A stretch of DNA of 64,000 nt from Sipunculus nudus (Eukaryota; Annelida; Sipuncula; Golfingiida; Sipunculidae), in the NCBI GenBank assembly GCA_026874595.1, contig CM049310.1, positions 52,096,558 to 52,160,557 on the forward strand, written 5' to 3'. A program made the position numbers and the translations under genes. The notes under the pieces are model-generated. The model was given only the letters and a program-made list of their open reading frames with translations. It was not told the DNA's origin and ran no database searches. Below, in pieces: positions 11,245 through 22,860 of the stretch (its first letter is position 1; each line of letters opens with the position of its first letter).

Positions 11245-11999
11245 GTATATAGTAATATATAAGAAGGGATACATAAAGAATACATCACTATATGAATTTT
11301 TATATGTGTAAATATCAACAATTATATCAGTAAAGTAATACGATTGGAAAAGAAAAATGACTATAACGATACCAGTTATGTCTGCTGTATATATCTGGAG
11401 TATATGCAGCCTTGTTGCCTTTCATTTTTCGCAGACTTAGTTATTTAGGTACATGCCGTAAAAGTCACGATTTTGAATAAAGTTAGATACATACCGTCAC
11501 TGAAAATGGAATTATTTATTAGTAAAGCGTGGTAAATCACCTTATCGGTTTATCTCCTCTAAATGCAAAAAGGAATTTAATGTATACTTCATTTGTATTT
11601 ACATCTTCTGATTATATCAGCGACATGAACTTTCTTTGACGAGGCTTTCCCCCGTGGATGTTTACTTATGGCATTTATCATATTTATAGGTCCAATAATG
11701 TTCAAGTCACTGTCCAGCATAGTTATTTATATACCTTTCCAGAAATAAAATATAAATTGTAGAAAAATAAATGTAGAAAAGGGTGTCTAAAGGTTAAGTA
11801 GTTACTATCGTGACTATTGAGCGTTCTTTTAAAAGGACACCGAATAAAGCTGATATATGAAAATATGTTACATTCAACCATTTAATAATTTTCAAGTCAC
11901 CAGCCCACACATATTAAACGATTTCTACAGATAAATGCAAACCATTAAAACCCGGACCAACCTCACGTATTGCCAGGCAGTCAGGACCAAATTAGATTT
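11245..11999. other. AT-rich unique sequence, nothing recognised
   Basis: No gene, RNA or repeat copy was identified in this stretch. Confidence 0.45.
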
Positions 12000-12240
12000 G
12001 AAGTTATGAGGCGGCTCACCTGTTAACGGCGCGGCTGTACGGTCTTCGGTGGCTAGCTGCCTCTATCTGCCAGCGAGTCTTTTAACACCCGGCAAGGTCC
12101 GTGAGTTATTCGAAACAGCCGATTGGCCCCACAGCAGGCCGCCTTGCCTGGTGGGCCGTATCAGAGAAAGCCAGTCCGTGATTCATTAACAAGCCCTTCT
12201 ACGCTTACTTAGTGCCTCGCACTTCGCTCTGTGTTAATGG
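12000..12240. other. GC-rich island-like block
   Basis: About 240 bp of distinctly GC-richer sequence with several CpGs inside AT-rich surroundings. It contains the E-box/MYB-like CACCTGTTAAC and a CCAAT on the minus strand (GATTGGCCC, near 12,121). No reading frame or RNA fold was recognised. It may be a conserved regulatory element or a remnant of an inserted element. Confidence 0.25.
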
Positions 12241-13007
12241 TGGTTTATTTATGCTTAATATTTTATATACATAATATAAATACCATAAAGTAATGTAAAT
12301 AAATAATATATAAAATTGCCGTTATATTTATATATAAAATACATGTATATATTGCCTATAAATGAATGCATACAGTTTCCTGCCTTCCTTCTACCTCGGA
12401 AACGGATTGCGCTAACTTAACAACTAGTATTATTAGAACAGCGTGTGACTGGATTGACGTTTTAGCTAACTCTTGTTGTGCGAATAATGAGTGTGTTATT
12501 CTGGAATCTAGAGCTCGATACCGAGTCTTGACCACCGGAATTTGCCGGTAATTCTAAGGGAAGCCCGGTATTATTTCGTTAGCGCCGGTCCCCCTTGAAC
12601 GGTAATTATTTTACAGTTTCTGATACAAATTGCAAATTCGCGGGAAACGCGCAAATGATTTTTTTGCTGCACAATGAAAGAATGATCGCGTCATTTAGTC
12701 GATTCCAATGTAACCGACCCTTAGTTAATTTCAATATTAAAAATAGTAAAATTTGTACAAAACCGAGTTATACATTCATGTTTTCAAACAGATTACTTTT
12801 TACATTATGAGTTCTTTTTATGCGGAGTACAGTAATACCTTTTGGTTCCCGAATATTTTAAGTCTTACTGTCTCCTCTAACTTTCGGTAAATATTATGCT
12901 AATTGCGAGCTCCGAAAACCACTGCACGCCCCCTAGGATCTGCCAATCTCCATTGTAGTCGCATATATGTCGAAATTTCGTAATGCATTTATAAATGGAG
13001 AGGAGGG
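12241..13007. other. AT-rich unique sequence
   Basis: A 61-codon plus-strand frame (12,366-12,551) with several cysteines is open but unrecognised, and nothing supports it as a gene. Nothing else is visible. Confidence 0.35.
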
Positions 13008-13525
13008 GGTATGTTACACATGCGTGTTTGTAGGCAATCCTGGGTATGTAACACATGCGTGCGTGTGGGCAATCCTTGGTATGTAACACATGCGTGTGTG
13101 TAGGCGATCCTGGTTATGTAACACTTGCGTGTGTTGGCAATACTGGTTATGTAATACGTGCGTGTGTTGGCAATACTGGTTATGTAACACATGCGTGTGG
13201 TGGCAATACTGGTTATGTATCACGTGCGTGTGTTGGCAATACTGGTTATGTATCACGTGCGTGTGTGTGTGCAATCCTGGTATGTAACACATGCGTGTGT
13301 GTGGGCAATCCTGGGAATGTAGTACATGCGTATGTGTGGGCAATACTGGTTATGTAACACGTGCGTGTGTGTGTGCAATCCTGGTATGTAACACATGCGT
13401 GTGTGTAGGCAATCCTGGGAATGTAATACAGGCGTATGTGTGGGCAATACTGGTTATGTAACACATACGTGCGTTTTGGCAATCCTGGGTATGTAACACA
13501 TGCGTGTTTGTGAGCATTACTAGTA
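13008..13525. repeat. Minisatellite, 33-35-bp unit, about 15 copies
   Basis: The unit is of the form TATGTAACACATGCGTGTGT followed by (G)GGCAAT(C/A)CTGG. Units differ in length (33, 34 or 35 bp) by small changes in the GT run, so reading frames through the array shift; the several 60-129-codon frames seen on both strands are by-products. A three-unit block is duplicated (about 13,231-13,334 and 13,335-13,436), a higher-order repeat. Many units carry CACGTGCGTG or ATGCGTG, matching RCGTG cores of bHLH-PAS factors and, in some units, a CACGTG E-box. Confidence 0.95.
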
Positions 13526-14459
13526 ATTAACAAGTGTGATGGGACAGTTCCTTTTAATGTAACATATATGTGTGAGGTTACTACTGTATATATATAAATA
13601 TTGGGGCATGTTTGATGTAAAAAAAAAAGCCTCAAAGTCTTTTTGCATATGGCTGTTAATTTTAACCAACCATTGGTATACTAGTTTTGTAGTGCTGCCA
13701 GCCTGTAATGACGCAATTCACACAGTTTATATAGACATCTGCAAACAAATTTGCTTACATATAAAGGTACGGTCGACCAACCAATCTTTAATATAAGATG
13801 GTTACAGATCTGCGAATCCACAAGGAATAGTCTGTTACCTGTGGGAAATATCCAGAGTCTATGCTTACGTATTAAACACGCCTTTTGTTAAGTAAAATCT
13901 GCTTAGTTTTATTAAAAATCACTATATTACCCAACGCACCATGCATTGTTAAAACCCGCATTAAGAAATGACTGGCAAGGTTCCATGCGACTTGCGTACA
14001 TTTCTGTTTACTGCGGTGTGGGTACTTTTATTTATGAATGTGCGCGCCATTTTTTATGTTCAAGAATGTTTAACCAAAATTAAACAAATTTGCAGGCAGA
14101 AATATCATTATTAGAAAATTTATTAATCAGATATACTTCATTGGAATTGGCATGTTTAGCACACAGAGTATGTAATCTCGGAGCGTATTTAAGGATCTCT
14201 CTCTCTTTCTCTCTCTCTCAGCTGGATATATGAAGCCGACCGTTACCGTCTCCTTGTTCTTACTCTTTCTGTCCAGCCACCTAACTGTCGGTCTCTCTTT
14301 CAGTTGTTCTAAAATAAACTACTGCGTAGTCTATTAATGCTCAAGGTATATAACACCGGTTACTCCCCTCCCTCTCCCTTGAAAGCCTTCCTCCTCGTTT
14401 TTGTCATCTCTGTCTGCCTGCCTGTCTCTGTCTCTTCCTCAGTAAAAAAAATATTGTTT
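13526..14459. other. Unique sequence with short CT tracts
   Basis: CT-rich tracts lie at 14,196-14,220 and around 14,360-14,440. No gene was recognised. Confidence 0.4.
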
Positions 14460-14462
14460 TAA

Positions 14463-14766
14463 GGCCATAAAAAAATAAGAAGGTATTGTTCTTAGGCACT
14501 TTTTTCATAAATCACTGTGGACGGGCGGTATTTTAGTTTTTACCTTTTTTGTATGTTTCGATAAAAAATGTCATATGACCATTGAAAAGCATGTATGTAA
14601 CCGGGTGTTTTTGCTAAACAGGTAAAAGCACCACATAACAAAGGAAATCATTTCAAATTTTTTTTTTATCTTCTTAAAAGATGAAAATCAAAATAAAAAT
14701 GTCTGATGTGGTGTGTTAAAATTGACGCGGGCGGTGCCTGAGAACATACCTTTTATTTTTTTTGCC
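14463..14766. mobile_element. PIF/Harbinger-type MITE, copy 1
   Basis: A 304-bp element with about 35-bp terminal inverted repeats beginning GGCC and containing GGTAT.GTTCT.AGGCAC. It is flanked by the trinucleotide TAA at 14,460-14,462 and 14,767-14,769. A TWA trinucleotide duplication with GG-starting inverted repeats is the signature of PIF/Harbinger elements. A 310-bp copy with the same interior (landmarks GTATGTTTCGATAAAA, TTGCTAAACAGGTAAA, AAAATTGACGCGGGCGGTGC) is at 42,899-43,208. There is no transposase; such elements are moved in trans. The TIRs of this copy are more degraded than those of copy 2. Confidence 0.88.
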
Positions 14767-14769
14767 TAA

Positions 14770-15606
14770 AATATTTAATTAGTTATGCTCCATACATCAT
14801 ACTAATCATCTGTCTCTTAAGCTGTTTGTCTGTCTCTGCTGATCATCTGTCTCTCGGTCTCTTAAGCTGTTTGTCTGTAACTGTCCGTGTCTTGATAATA
14901 GCCGTCCAGAATCTCTGTCCTCTTGTATTTTAGGCCTTTCTGTTTCAATACAGTGTGTTATGTATGGATATGCATCTATCCAAACGCGACATGAGAGATG
15001 TTTCCTCTGTGTCCGAAGTTTTACCTGAGCTGACACAACTCAACAAGGCTCAGGGGTTCCACTGTAAAACGAAGTCGTAATTAACTAAAATTCCAACGCC
15101 AACAATGTGATACCACTCACATGATACAGGAAATACGAGAAATTCAAGAAGCGACAGGGCTACGAATTTTTACCACGTGTCTTATCTTCCGTGCGATTTT
15201 TCAAAAGAAAAAAGACCACGAAACTATGTGCCTGCGTCAATGATTACACTGCTGAAAAGTCAGACAACCGGAACGCAGGGCTGAAGCTTTTTTGTATGAA
15301 GTTGAAGAAACTTCATGCATGTGGGAGAACAAAAGGCGAGAGGCTTTACAAGTTTCACTGGAATTACAAGTTTCCTGTGTAGTTTAAAAATTTGCGTCAG
15401 TTCCCGCGTCTGGCTCTCTTGAGCAGTTATATACTACTTTTGTTGTGTTGAAATATTCATTATTACTCCGTAAAATTATTTTTTTATTTTAAAAGGTATC
15501 TTTGGACGCATACCATATTATATTTTGACGCGATATCATTTGAATCATGTTATTTTAAGAAGGTAAAACACGAGGAATCTGTCTTTGTTAATTAAAATTG
15601 TCAAAG

Positions 15607-15608
<2 letters not shown>
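14770..15608. other. Unique sequence, nothing assigned
   Basis: A repeated CTTAAGCTGTTTGTCTGT segment occurs twice between 14,816 and 14,880. A 63-codon plus-strand frame at 15,191-15,382 is unrecognised. No other feature was seen. Confidence 0.4.

Positions 15609-15662
<54 letters not shown>
15609..15662. repeat. (TA)n microsatellite
   Basis: About 26 uninterrupted TA units. Confidence 0.95.
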
Positions 15663-15665
<3 letters not shown>

Positions 15666-15914
15666 TAATATAATGCATCTTACAAACGCCGTGTTCTTAC
15701 CAGTGTTAAAAACCAAAGGAACCCTGATTTTATAACATCAGAGAAATGAATTTAAAATAGTTTGCCAACTAAACATGCTTAAAGGAAATGGGATCTATTC
15801 GATAAAGCTGCCAAACTGTTAATTTTCTTGTAAAGCATATCAATTTTTTATATCACGGGTACATACCTATTCAGGTAGTAATTGTCGATTCCTTTTATAT
15901 AGCTTGCACGATGT

Positions 15915-16230
15915 TTGCCTCCCCCTCCCCGTACAGAGGGGAGGTTTACAGGAGCTGATGAAGTTCTTTCTATATCAATGTTTGGGTAAATTGTTTTTAA
16001 ACATTCTTAGGTTCCAAACGAGTGTAAATCATTCCTTTACTTATTTATTTTATCTTTTTCTTTTTTTTCTCTTCTTTTGTTCATGTTTTCGCTGGAACAC
16101 AAATATGGCTGATTCAAAAAGTAAACCCTTTATTTTTGGGCACAATATTAGTCCAAGATAACATATTTGCTCCCAATATTTATTTTCGTCAATGGACTTA
16201 CTTTCAAGGTAGTACACTCCATAGCCCGGG
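15915..16230. repeat. Dispersed repeat family A, copy 1 (near full length)
   Basis: It begins with a hairpin-prone CCTCCCC...GGGGAGG segment, then CTTTCTATATCAATGTTTGG, AAATATGGCTGATT.A (near 16,104) and TTTATTTTCG..AATGGACTTAC.TTCAAGG. The same order of landmarks is found at 24,085-24,415 and 22,645-22,860, with half-copies elsewhere. The family is non-coding, shows no tRNA head and has no clear terminal inverted repeats. It could be a non-autonomous DNA element or a SINE of unknown origin. Reading frames crossing it (85-95 codons) are not genes. Confidence 0.65.
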
Positions 16231-16636
16231 TTTGTCTCTGTGTATGCTAGTTGTTCAATATAGGGCTCATAGGCGTATAGAAAATGGTATACAGAGCGGA
16301 GGACTGCCCATCCAACATAAATCCCCCCCCACCCCATTTATTTGTAAGTCATATATTTTAATCGCGTTAAATTAACTAAAAGTATCTTTATTTTTCTTGA
16401 ACAGTTTGTACAGGCCATTGCCAGCAAAGGTATTAGGAAATGTGTCCATTTACATTTTTTTAAATACCCAAGCATGGTGAGATGGAGGTTATTCTCCACA
16501 ACCCTTCACCTACGCTCTGAACACACCGCGTGACCTCCCGGGGACCTTCCACTCACAAGCTGTGGGAAAGGGGTGAATTCTTCAGGTTTGGCAAGCTGCC
16601 AAACACCCAGTCAGTTTGCGCTGGGAAAGGCCAAAT
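16231..16636. other. Unique sequence, nothing recognised
   Basis: A short C-rich run lies at 16,322-16,336. No gene, RNA or repeat copy was identified. Confidence 0.4.
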
Positions 16637-16718
16637 CTGATTGGCTCAGCGTGTAAACAAGGATGACTGCGCCGTGCAGATCTGGTAAAAGGAATCTGAT
16701 TGGTCCAGCGTGTAAACC
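16637..16718. repeat. Duplicated CTGATTGG..CAGCGTGTAAAC element with CCAAT boxes
   Basis: A 23-bp sequence at 16,637-16,659 recurs at 16,696-16,718, 59 bp downstream, with 2-3 differences. Each copy carries a reverse CCAAT (ATTGG). Two more ATTGG motifs follow at about 16,934 and 16,983. It lies just upstream of the RecQ-like fragment and may be part of the same inserted element, or a CCAAT-rich promoter remnant. Confidence 0.6.
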
Positions 16719-16759
16719 AACTGGTGCTCCCGCGGCACTGCAAAAGTGGAAATATGCAA

Positions 16760-16960
16760 ACAGTGGAGGGTAACTTATCTCAGGCCACACCAGCAAGTTA
16801 TATCTTGAAAGGTTATGATTGCATCGTGTGTATTCCAACTGGGGTTAGAAAAAGTCTATGCTACCACGCACCACAATGCAAATCGACCGGCACCTCGAAG
16901 AACATCCGACTGTGCTGGTGATATCTGCAATGTGATTGGTTAAATATTTCGCAGTGGGAA
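16760..16960 (+). pseudogene. Decayed RecQ-like DNA helicase fragment (Walker A and motif Ia region)
   Basis: One frame reads LKGYDCIVCIPTGVRKSLCY (about 16,805-16,864), which fits the RecQ-family segment G-x-D-x-x-V-x-x-PTG-x-GKSLCY. The essential Walker A glycine is replaced by arginine (codon AGA at 16,847-16,849, one transition from GGA). After a +1 or -1 shift a second frame reads PTVLVISAM, then a stop, then LVKYF (about 16,906-16,950), resembling RecQ motif Ia (VVSPL-x-x-L-x-x-DQV). DEAH and later motifs were not found. RecQ helicases unwind DNA with ATP; this fragment cannot encode an active enzyme. RecQ-like genes are amplified in some invertebrate genomes, so this may be a fragment of a multicopy helicase gene or of a mobile element. 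Chance similarity is not fully excluded. Confidence 0.5.
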
Positions 16961-17151
16961 TTGCACAGGGACAGCACCGCCTATTGGCCAAACCTGACGG
17001 CCAACGGCGGTTTCTTGGGCGGTTAGTGTAGCGAATAGTTGAGCACAACGCACAACGTACCCTTAACCATGCAAATGTCTCACCATGAAAATAATGTTCT
17101 AACGCCTACGAGGCTGGTTTTCCTAAACTAAATTTTGGCTAGAGAAACAGT

Positions 17152-17292
17152 CACAGGTCACAAATTCCACCTGATATTCACTTTGTCCCTGATCTTTAAT
17201 TTTTCAAACTACAGCGCCTATCCATTCTATAATGTGGGTTTGAAGGTGGGAGGCTTGCAAAAGCTTGGTGATTACAGACATCTAGTTTAATT
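17152..17292. repeat. Family A repeat, 3' half only
   Basis: It has GGTCACA.ATT.CACCTGATATT, a TGATCTT segment, CTATCCATTCTATAATG and the ending GGGAGGCTTGCA with GATTACAGACATCTAGTTTA, the same order as the right half of the copy at 24,085-24,415. Confidence 0.6.
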
Positions 17293-17334
17293 TATCATAC
17301 AGGTGAGGTGACATCTATTAACTACAACGCTCAC

Positions 17335-17402
17335 GAGAACTAATACCAGAATCAATGGCTCTGATTTAATTACCAATAGCTCTGACAAGAATCTATATGG
17401 AA
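17335..17402. repeat. Two diverged units of a ~31-bp repeat (AATGGCTCTGA type)
   Basis: AATCAATGGCTCTGATTTAA and ACCAATAGCTCTGACAAGAA follow one another. The same motif forms a longer degenerate array at 59,130-59,262. Confidence 0.5.
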
Positions 17403-18475
17403 AATGAATTCCTTTTTCTTAAACGAAACAGAGCATACTCTTAACTGTGATCGCACCATTAACAGAGCGCGTGTATATATATTCAAAGGCAAACTAACTG
17501 TATGGATGAAAACTAGTTTCTAGAAGATGCCACGCAGAATGCAGTTGCCTGTCGTTCACCTGGTAGCAGTTTATTATTGGACATATTCAGTTATATTATA
17601 TCGAGAAAGATCCAGTCTATATGCACCCTAGAACAGAGACTTTACCTGACAAACAAACCTTTCCCATGACATATTGCCGTGGGTTAGGTTTTAGTATGTG
17701 TCATACCTGTCTCTGAGGATACAGCTGTCTGTAACACGGCCAGGGCTTCAAGCTCGGACAGGCGAATGGATTGGAAACGCCCGTCAATCACACCTCTCAA
17801 TGGCCTACTAAACCTGCAGTTCACATTTATAACGATACTTGTGTGCAACGGAAATATGTTAACGGCAGATTCGGTCCGTCTGCATAAAAAACTTACCTCA
17901 TGAAAGAATTTACTCATTTACTTCACCCTGACTTGACGTACCCGAACTGAATACTAAGAATAGGTAAAAATGTAGTTTCACCCTTCGGTCAGAGGTCGTT
18001 TCTACTCCAAACGAATCTCTTCCTTTTAGATATCGTTGGACGGCCGGGACTACTTATCTGAATTGTCAGACTTTAAAATCCAAACGTGTTACATTTCAAG
18101 TAAACAACTTTTACATATCACATGCGTATGCTTCCAAAATATTACTTAAGTTATTACCACAAAACCATCAATGTTTATGTATGCTGGCTTGAGAGAAATC
18201 TTATCCAAGGTATTTGAACTCACTACAATACGTGGCAGCCGCGTTGCATTGTTGGGGTCAGATTTTTACGCCCATCAACCCTAAACAGCAGAGTCGTACT
18301 CTTGTGTGTCGGATCCTGCGCAGTGTAATATATTTTAAGAATAAAGTGGGTAAAACAAAATTCCAATGACGACAAGCGTATTCTGCTACTAATAATATGT
18401 CTCGCTCAGTATAGAAAACTGGATATATACCGTTGTATGTTGATGAAGAGAAATATCCTTATTGTGCATGCGTGC
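17403..18475. other. Unique sequence, nothing recognised
   Basis: A 77-codon minus-strand frame (17,684-17,917) lies in a slightly GC-richer patch but resembles nothing known. No RNA or repeat copy was seen. Confidence 0.4.
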
Positions 18476-18562
18476 TGCCCTCGTGGGGAGATGTGGCTTT
18501 TAGCGGTTGATGAGTTTATTTCTATATCAACATCTGTCATGATGTTTTTTGGGCTAACTTTC
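18476..18562. repeat. Family A repeat, 5' half only
   Basis: It contains a CCCTCGTGGGGAG hairpin-like start and GGTTGATGAGTTTATTTCTA followed by TATCAACATCT, matching the left part of the other family A copies. Confidence 0.6.
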
Positions 18563-19141
18563 TCCTAAAGTGCAAAGGCATTAAATGCACCCCGCTCTTT
18601 TCTTATTCTTCTGCCTGCGTTTGCGCTCTGCGATAGATATATCAAATGTAGCTTTATGCATAATTTTGTCCTACAGTGATCGCATATAGTGTTCATTCTA
18701 TCGTTTTGTATATTATACAGAACATTTAGTCTAACTGATCAATGAAACATCAAACCATAGAAATAAAACATGATGGGTTGTCTCTGAAACATGTGGTCCA
18801 GTGAAAGTCCAATCCATTTTATGAATATGAATAAAATAATCAAGGCGCAACCCAGCCTATTCAAGAAATTAATGAGTCGTGCCCTTTTAGCTTAGTTATT
18901 TCATGAATATTTCATGAAGCTAACTATTAATATATGGTCCAAATCGGCTATTTCAAGAATTTTAACTAGGTCCAAACCAGTTATCCTCAGAAGTTTAATG
19001 TATATATATTTATTTTGTATATGTGTGTATGAGGGTTAGGGTGTGTGTGTGATCTCTTGGTCAATTTAATTTCTTGTACATGTATTAGTATTCACAGAAG
19101 TGTTCGGGTGTTACAGAACAATACTAGTACAAAATAATATA

Positions 19142-19146
<5 letters not shown>
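18563..19146. other. AT-rich unique sequence, nothing recognised
   Basis: A short GT-rich run lies around 19,020-19,050. No gene or dispersed repeat was identified. Confidence 0.4.

Positions 19147-19190
<44 letters not shown>
19147..19190. repeat. (TA)n microsatellite
   Basis: About 21 TA units. Confidence 0.95.
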
Positions 19191-19192
<2 letters not shown>

Positions 19193-20840
19193 ATAATATT
19201 TGAAAATTACCTCTTTTTCAATGCAGGTCAAATGCTTAAATGCTCATTATCTCAACCACTGAGGCATGGTCTACCCATTGCTTTTTGCTCTCATAGAAGA
19301 TTGAAGACTAATAACACATGTCCACAATTGAAATGGTTGCCATGTCGTTACCAATTGGCTCTAGACCTTTGATATTTGTATTCAGGCCATAAAACAAACA
19401 TTATTGTTCTACCGTCTCTAGTAGCAAAAAATATTGTGCGAGCGGGCGATTTCTTTTTTTTTTTTATTTATTGAAATAGTATGGTGTATATAATATATAC
19501 AAAATTTAATCCTTTTATAATACTTTTTAGAATTACTATTAAAGAACTTGTGCCATCGGGGCAAATTAGCCATGTTACCGAAGACCTGGTGTTAATTTGC
19601 AAAAAAAAAAAAAAAATGGTCCACGAAAATGGGAGCGGCGAAACCGTAGAAAAATATTTTTTTTTATTTTGTATGGCCTAATCCCTGGATATAGGACAAA
19701 ACCTTATCATGCCATTACCATTTCCCAAGAGATTAAGCATCATAAAGTAAATCCCCGCTTCTGACCCTATAAAAACGAGATATGCCACTGATCCAAGGCA
19801 GATAAACAAATCACATCTCTGGAGTCTCGTGCACTATGGTGCCTACCTCTTAGTTAGATTGATCTGGTTGTTTCGAATTTAGATTGAATTGATAGTAAAC
19901 TTACATATGGGTAATATATCTCGATTGTTTTACCTGCATATAAAGTTATGGTAAAATAAAACAAGTTCACCTTAATATAAAAAAGTGGAGTTACGCTTCT
20001 CTATATTAGTATTTTCATCCTGTATCTGGCCTTTTAGCTTATTGTTTTGATATGTCACGTTTATATGTCACTGGGTGCATACAACAACAGACTAATAAAA
20101 GTTTTGTGATATCATTCAGGTGACACCTGACAGGGACCCAATAATAATTCACAAGAACATCGATTCCCTGGGAGTACAGGATATGAAGCGCAAAATTAAA
20201 TCATAACTATTTATAGTTTTATATTTTTTATCAAACATGAAATCATCTTACACCTTTCGGTGCCATAGAAATAAAATTACCGTGTTATGAGCTGAGGCAT
20301 GGGTGATGTAGAGATGATGGTGAAGACGGCGACAAATGAAACTAACAGATAAAAATAGTATAAAAGGACTTTTCTTTATTTTCATTATAAACAATTAAGT
20401 AACTGAGAGGATTCATTCTTCTCTGAAAGCAACGATGCATATATTCATTTATTATGGTCAAGCTTAGGCACCACGTGATCGTCAAAGTATCAAACATAGG
20501 ATTTTACGGGCGCTCTAAAATCCGCAAAGTGTGTGTCTGTGTGTACCTGCATGTTCGTATTCGTGCGATTCGAGCAGTTACGTATTAGCATATTCGGTAA
20601 TGGTCCTTTCTCATCACAAGAAGCGATTGTACGGATGCAAGCATTTACCAACAAAAGTTCAGATTCATTAGTTCTGTAATGAAAACTTTCCACTTTGCAT
20701 TAAAGATGGCACACTTAATCAAACTTGAAAAGGCGCAGTCGATTGAATAAGGTCAACATAAATAAGCTGTATATTATTTATTACCACATAAAGCAAATGA
20801 GCTTTTTTCCGGACGCTAGTTTTCATTCCAGTTCTGGGCC
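19191..20840. other. Unique AT-rich sequence, nothing recognised
   Basis: T- and A-runs at 19,452-19,466 and 19,601-19,615. No coding region, RNA or dispersed repeat was identified. Confidence 0.4.
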
Positions 20841-21130
20841 AGACGGGGATGTAGTTTAAGTGGGCACCTGCCATATATGGTTGTGCACGTGATACCATAG
20901 TGACCTACAGGTTTAATAAAACGTTCAAGTATGCCTTCTGTAGGAGCTCAGGTGCAAGTGATGAATGAAATTCAGACACTCTGGCGTTCATGGGAGCCTG
21001 CCAATGAATGTTGGCGGCCATTAAGTTGGCACGAGACGGGCAGATTTATTGAGCTTCTGTCTGTACCTACATAGCGAGCGGCTGGCCTGTTCATCAAATC
21101 ATAAATTGGTTATTGTGTATGTGCTACACT
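20841..21130. other. GC-richer patch with E-boxes and homeodomain-like sites
   Basis: Visible motifs are CACCTG (near 20,866), CACGTG (near 20,887), AGGTGCAAG, and GGCGGCCATTAAG (near 21,013). There is no reading frame of substance. The motif density resembles developmental enhancers, but this is a weak inference. Confidence 0.2.
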
Positions 21131-21854
21131 TTAGTCCCACTTAATTATTAACAGGTTCCCTTCGGGTTAATAGAGTGAACGGGAATGAGGTTATTTTCAT
21201 ATAACCAGGAGAAAAGGTTATTTGCCAGCGAAGTCAGTTGATAGCATAAAGCAGGATTCATTGTCCCAGCCAGCTTCTCTGGAATAAGGAAATATGTAAT
21301 ATTAATTCCTTTCTTCATTATTCAGTCTAAAATATCTGTATAAGTGTAATTTGTGACGAAAGTGAGATAAAACCGTGTAAATTAAAACGAGGTACATATA
21401 CACATGGAGAGAGAGAGAGCTGAATGCTTTAACCACACAACGGTTGAGCACCACCCCATTGCAACTGGCTGTTGTTGAATTATACAGAAATAAAAAAAGG
21501 CCAAACGAATTCGATGTACACGTGAATTTTACATTACATGTAATTAACGTTTTCCATTATAACTCCTTGCCGAAAGAGTACCACATCCCAGCTAGATGTC
21601 AGCACGAATCCTGTATAGACATACAAACAGACAAGTCATAGATCACCTAAGAATATGAATATCACTGTAAAACGTCTTGTATACCGATAAAAATACCGAA
21701 GAATAAAGATTGAATATTCAGTCCCCAGGATGATGGGTTTGTTAAATTATATATTGTTAATTATATATCAATACGTTAGCCATTTTTTATGGAGATCGAC
21801 GTTTCTAAAAAGAAAAAAAAATAATTTTTTGTTTGCTAGAACCCCAATACAGCA
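21131..21854. other. AT-rich unique sequence, nothing recognised
   Basis: A GA run of about 5 units lies at 21,408-21,418. A 65-codon frame at 21,444-21,641 is unrecognised. Confidence 0.4.
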
Positions 21855-21930
21855 ATACATTGGTAATTGTGATAGTCACTCATGACGGACTTGCACCTGA
21901 TATCTGTTTTTGACCAATTTTCAAGGTCGC
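21855..21930. repeat. Family A repeat, 3' fragment
   Basis: ACTTGCACCTGATATCTGTT and a TTTTCAAGGTCG segment match the central-right part of family A (compare 22,790-22,830). Confidence 0.5.
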
Positions 21931-22644
21931 TAGGCGATTCAAGACCTCTGGTGGTACGATAATACCTCAACCTTTGGCCGTTCGTCTTACATCTATCAAC
22001 TGTATTAAAAATATATGTGTTTAAAAAAATATTTAGAAAAAAGGCTACACTATAGGTCGTGTTCTCACATATATATATTTTCATAATTTGATTTTCCTAA
22101 TTAACCTTTTATTACACATTCTCATGGCATTACCTACCAGAGATTCTCTACTGTTCCAAATGATTTCAACTTCTAATTTTACGAAATGTTGAAGGGAAGT
22201 TCTTATGTTAATTATATCAGCAATATCTTTGTAAATGACCCCACTTTCTCTTCCCTCTCATGTCTCTCCGCTAATTAGGTGTAGTATTCGGTAACATCTG
22301 TCATTAACATCGATATTGTTCCTTTAACTCGTCAGCCTGTCTCACATTCGGTCTGATACTAAAATGATGACACCCGACTTCCGGCAGCATGATGATCAAG
22401 GCAAATTTCTTAGTTCAAACATCAATTACACCCGGCTCATAATGTGGCGTCACAATCCAGGAAACCACGTAATGTGGACCAATTTGTTGCCACGGTCATG
22501 CCATGCGGGTGCATAGACCATTGAACAGTTTCTTACATCAGGCTTCTGCCGTATAAGACTTGAAGACCCGGTGATCTACAGAGGAGAGTACTGAATACGA
22601 ACATATAAGACTACATATCACTTCCCTTGATTTCGCGGATAATT

Positions 22645-22860
22645 AGGCCTCTCCCAAGGAAGGGGAAGCTTTAAGGGGATAATGAGTTTATTTCTATATT
22701 CATTTGTGTGTATTTTTTTTTTTTTGCGGACGAACCCATATCCAATATTGATCATTTTCAATAGATGACAATTGGCCCCATTATAAGTCACAGATTTGCA
22801 CCTGATATTTACTTTTGACGTTGATCTTATCCCCGGACCGTACACTCCGTACCGGATTAC
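22645..22860. repeat. Family A repeat, copy with shortened middle
   Basis: It has GGCCTCTCCC...GGGGAAGC, AATGAGTTTATTTCTATATT, TTTTGCGGACGAACCCA, TATAAGTCACAGATTTGCAC with CTGATATTTACTTTTGACG, and GACCGTACACTCCGTACC. All occur in the same order as in the copy at 24,085-24,415. Confidence 0.65.

Noticed and set aside
13008-13525. CRISPR array
   Set aside because: Units are contiguous tandem repeats without unique spacers, and the genome is eukaryotic.
13014-13635. Several Cys/His-rich frames on both strands resembling a repeat protein
   Set aside because: They are produced by the 33-35-bp minisatellite; unit length is not a constant multiple of three, so no single frame follows the array.
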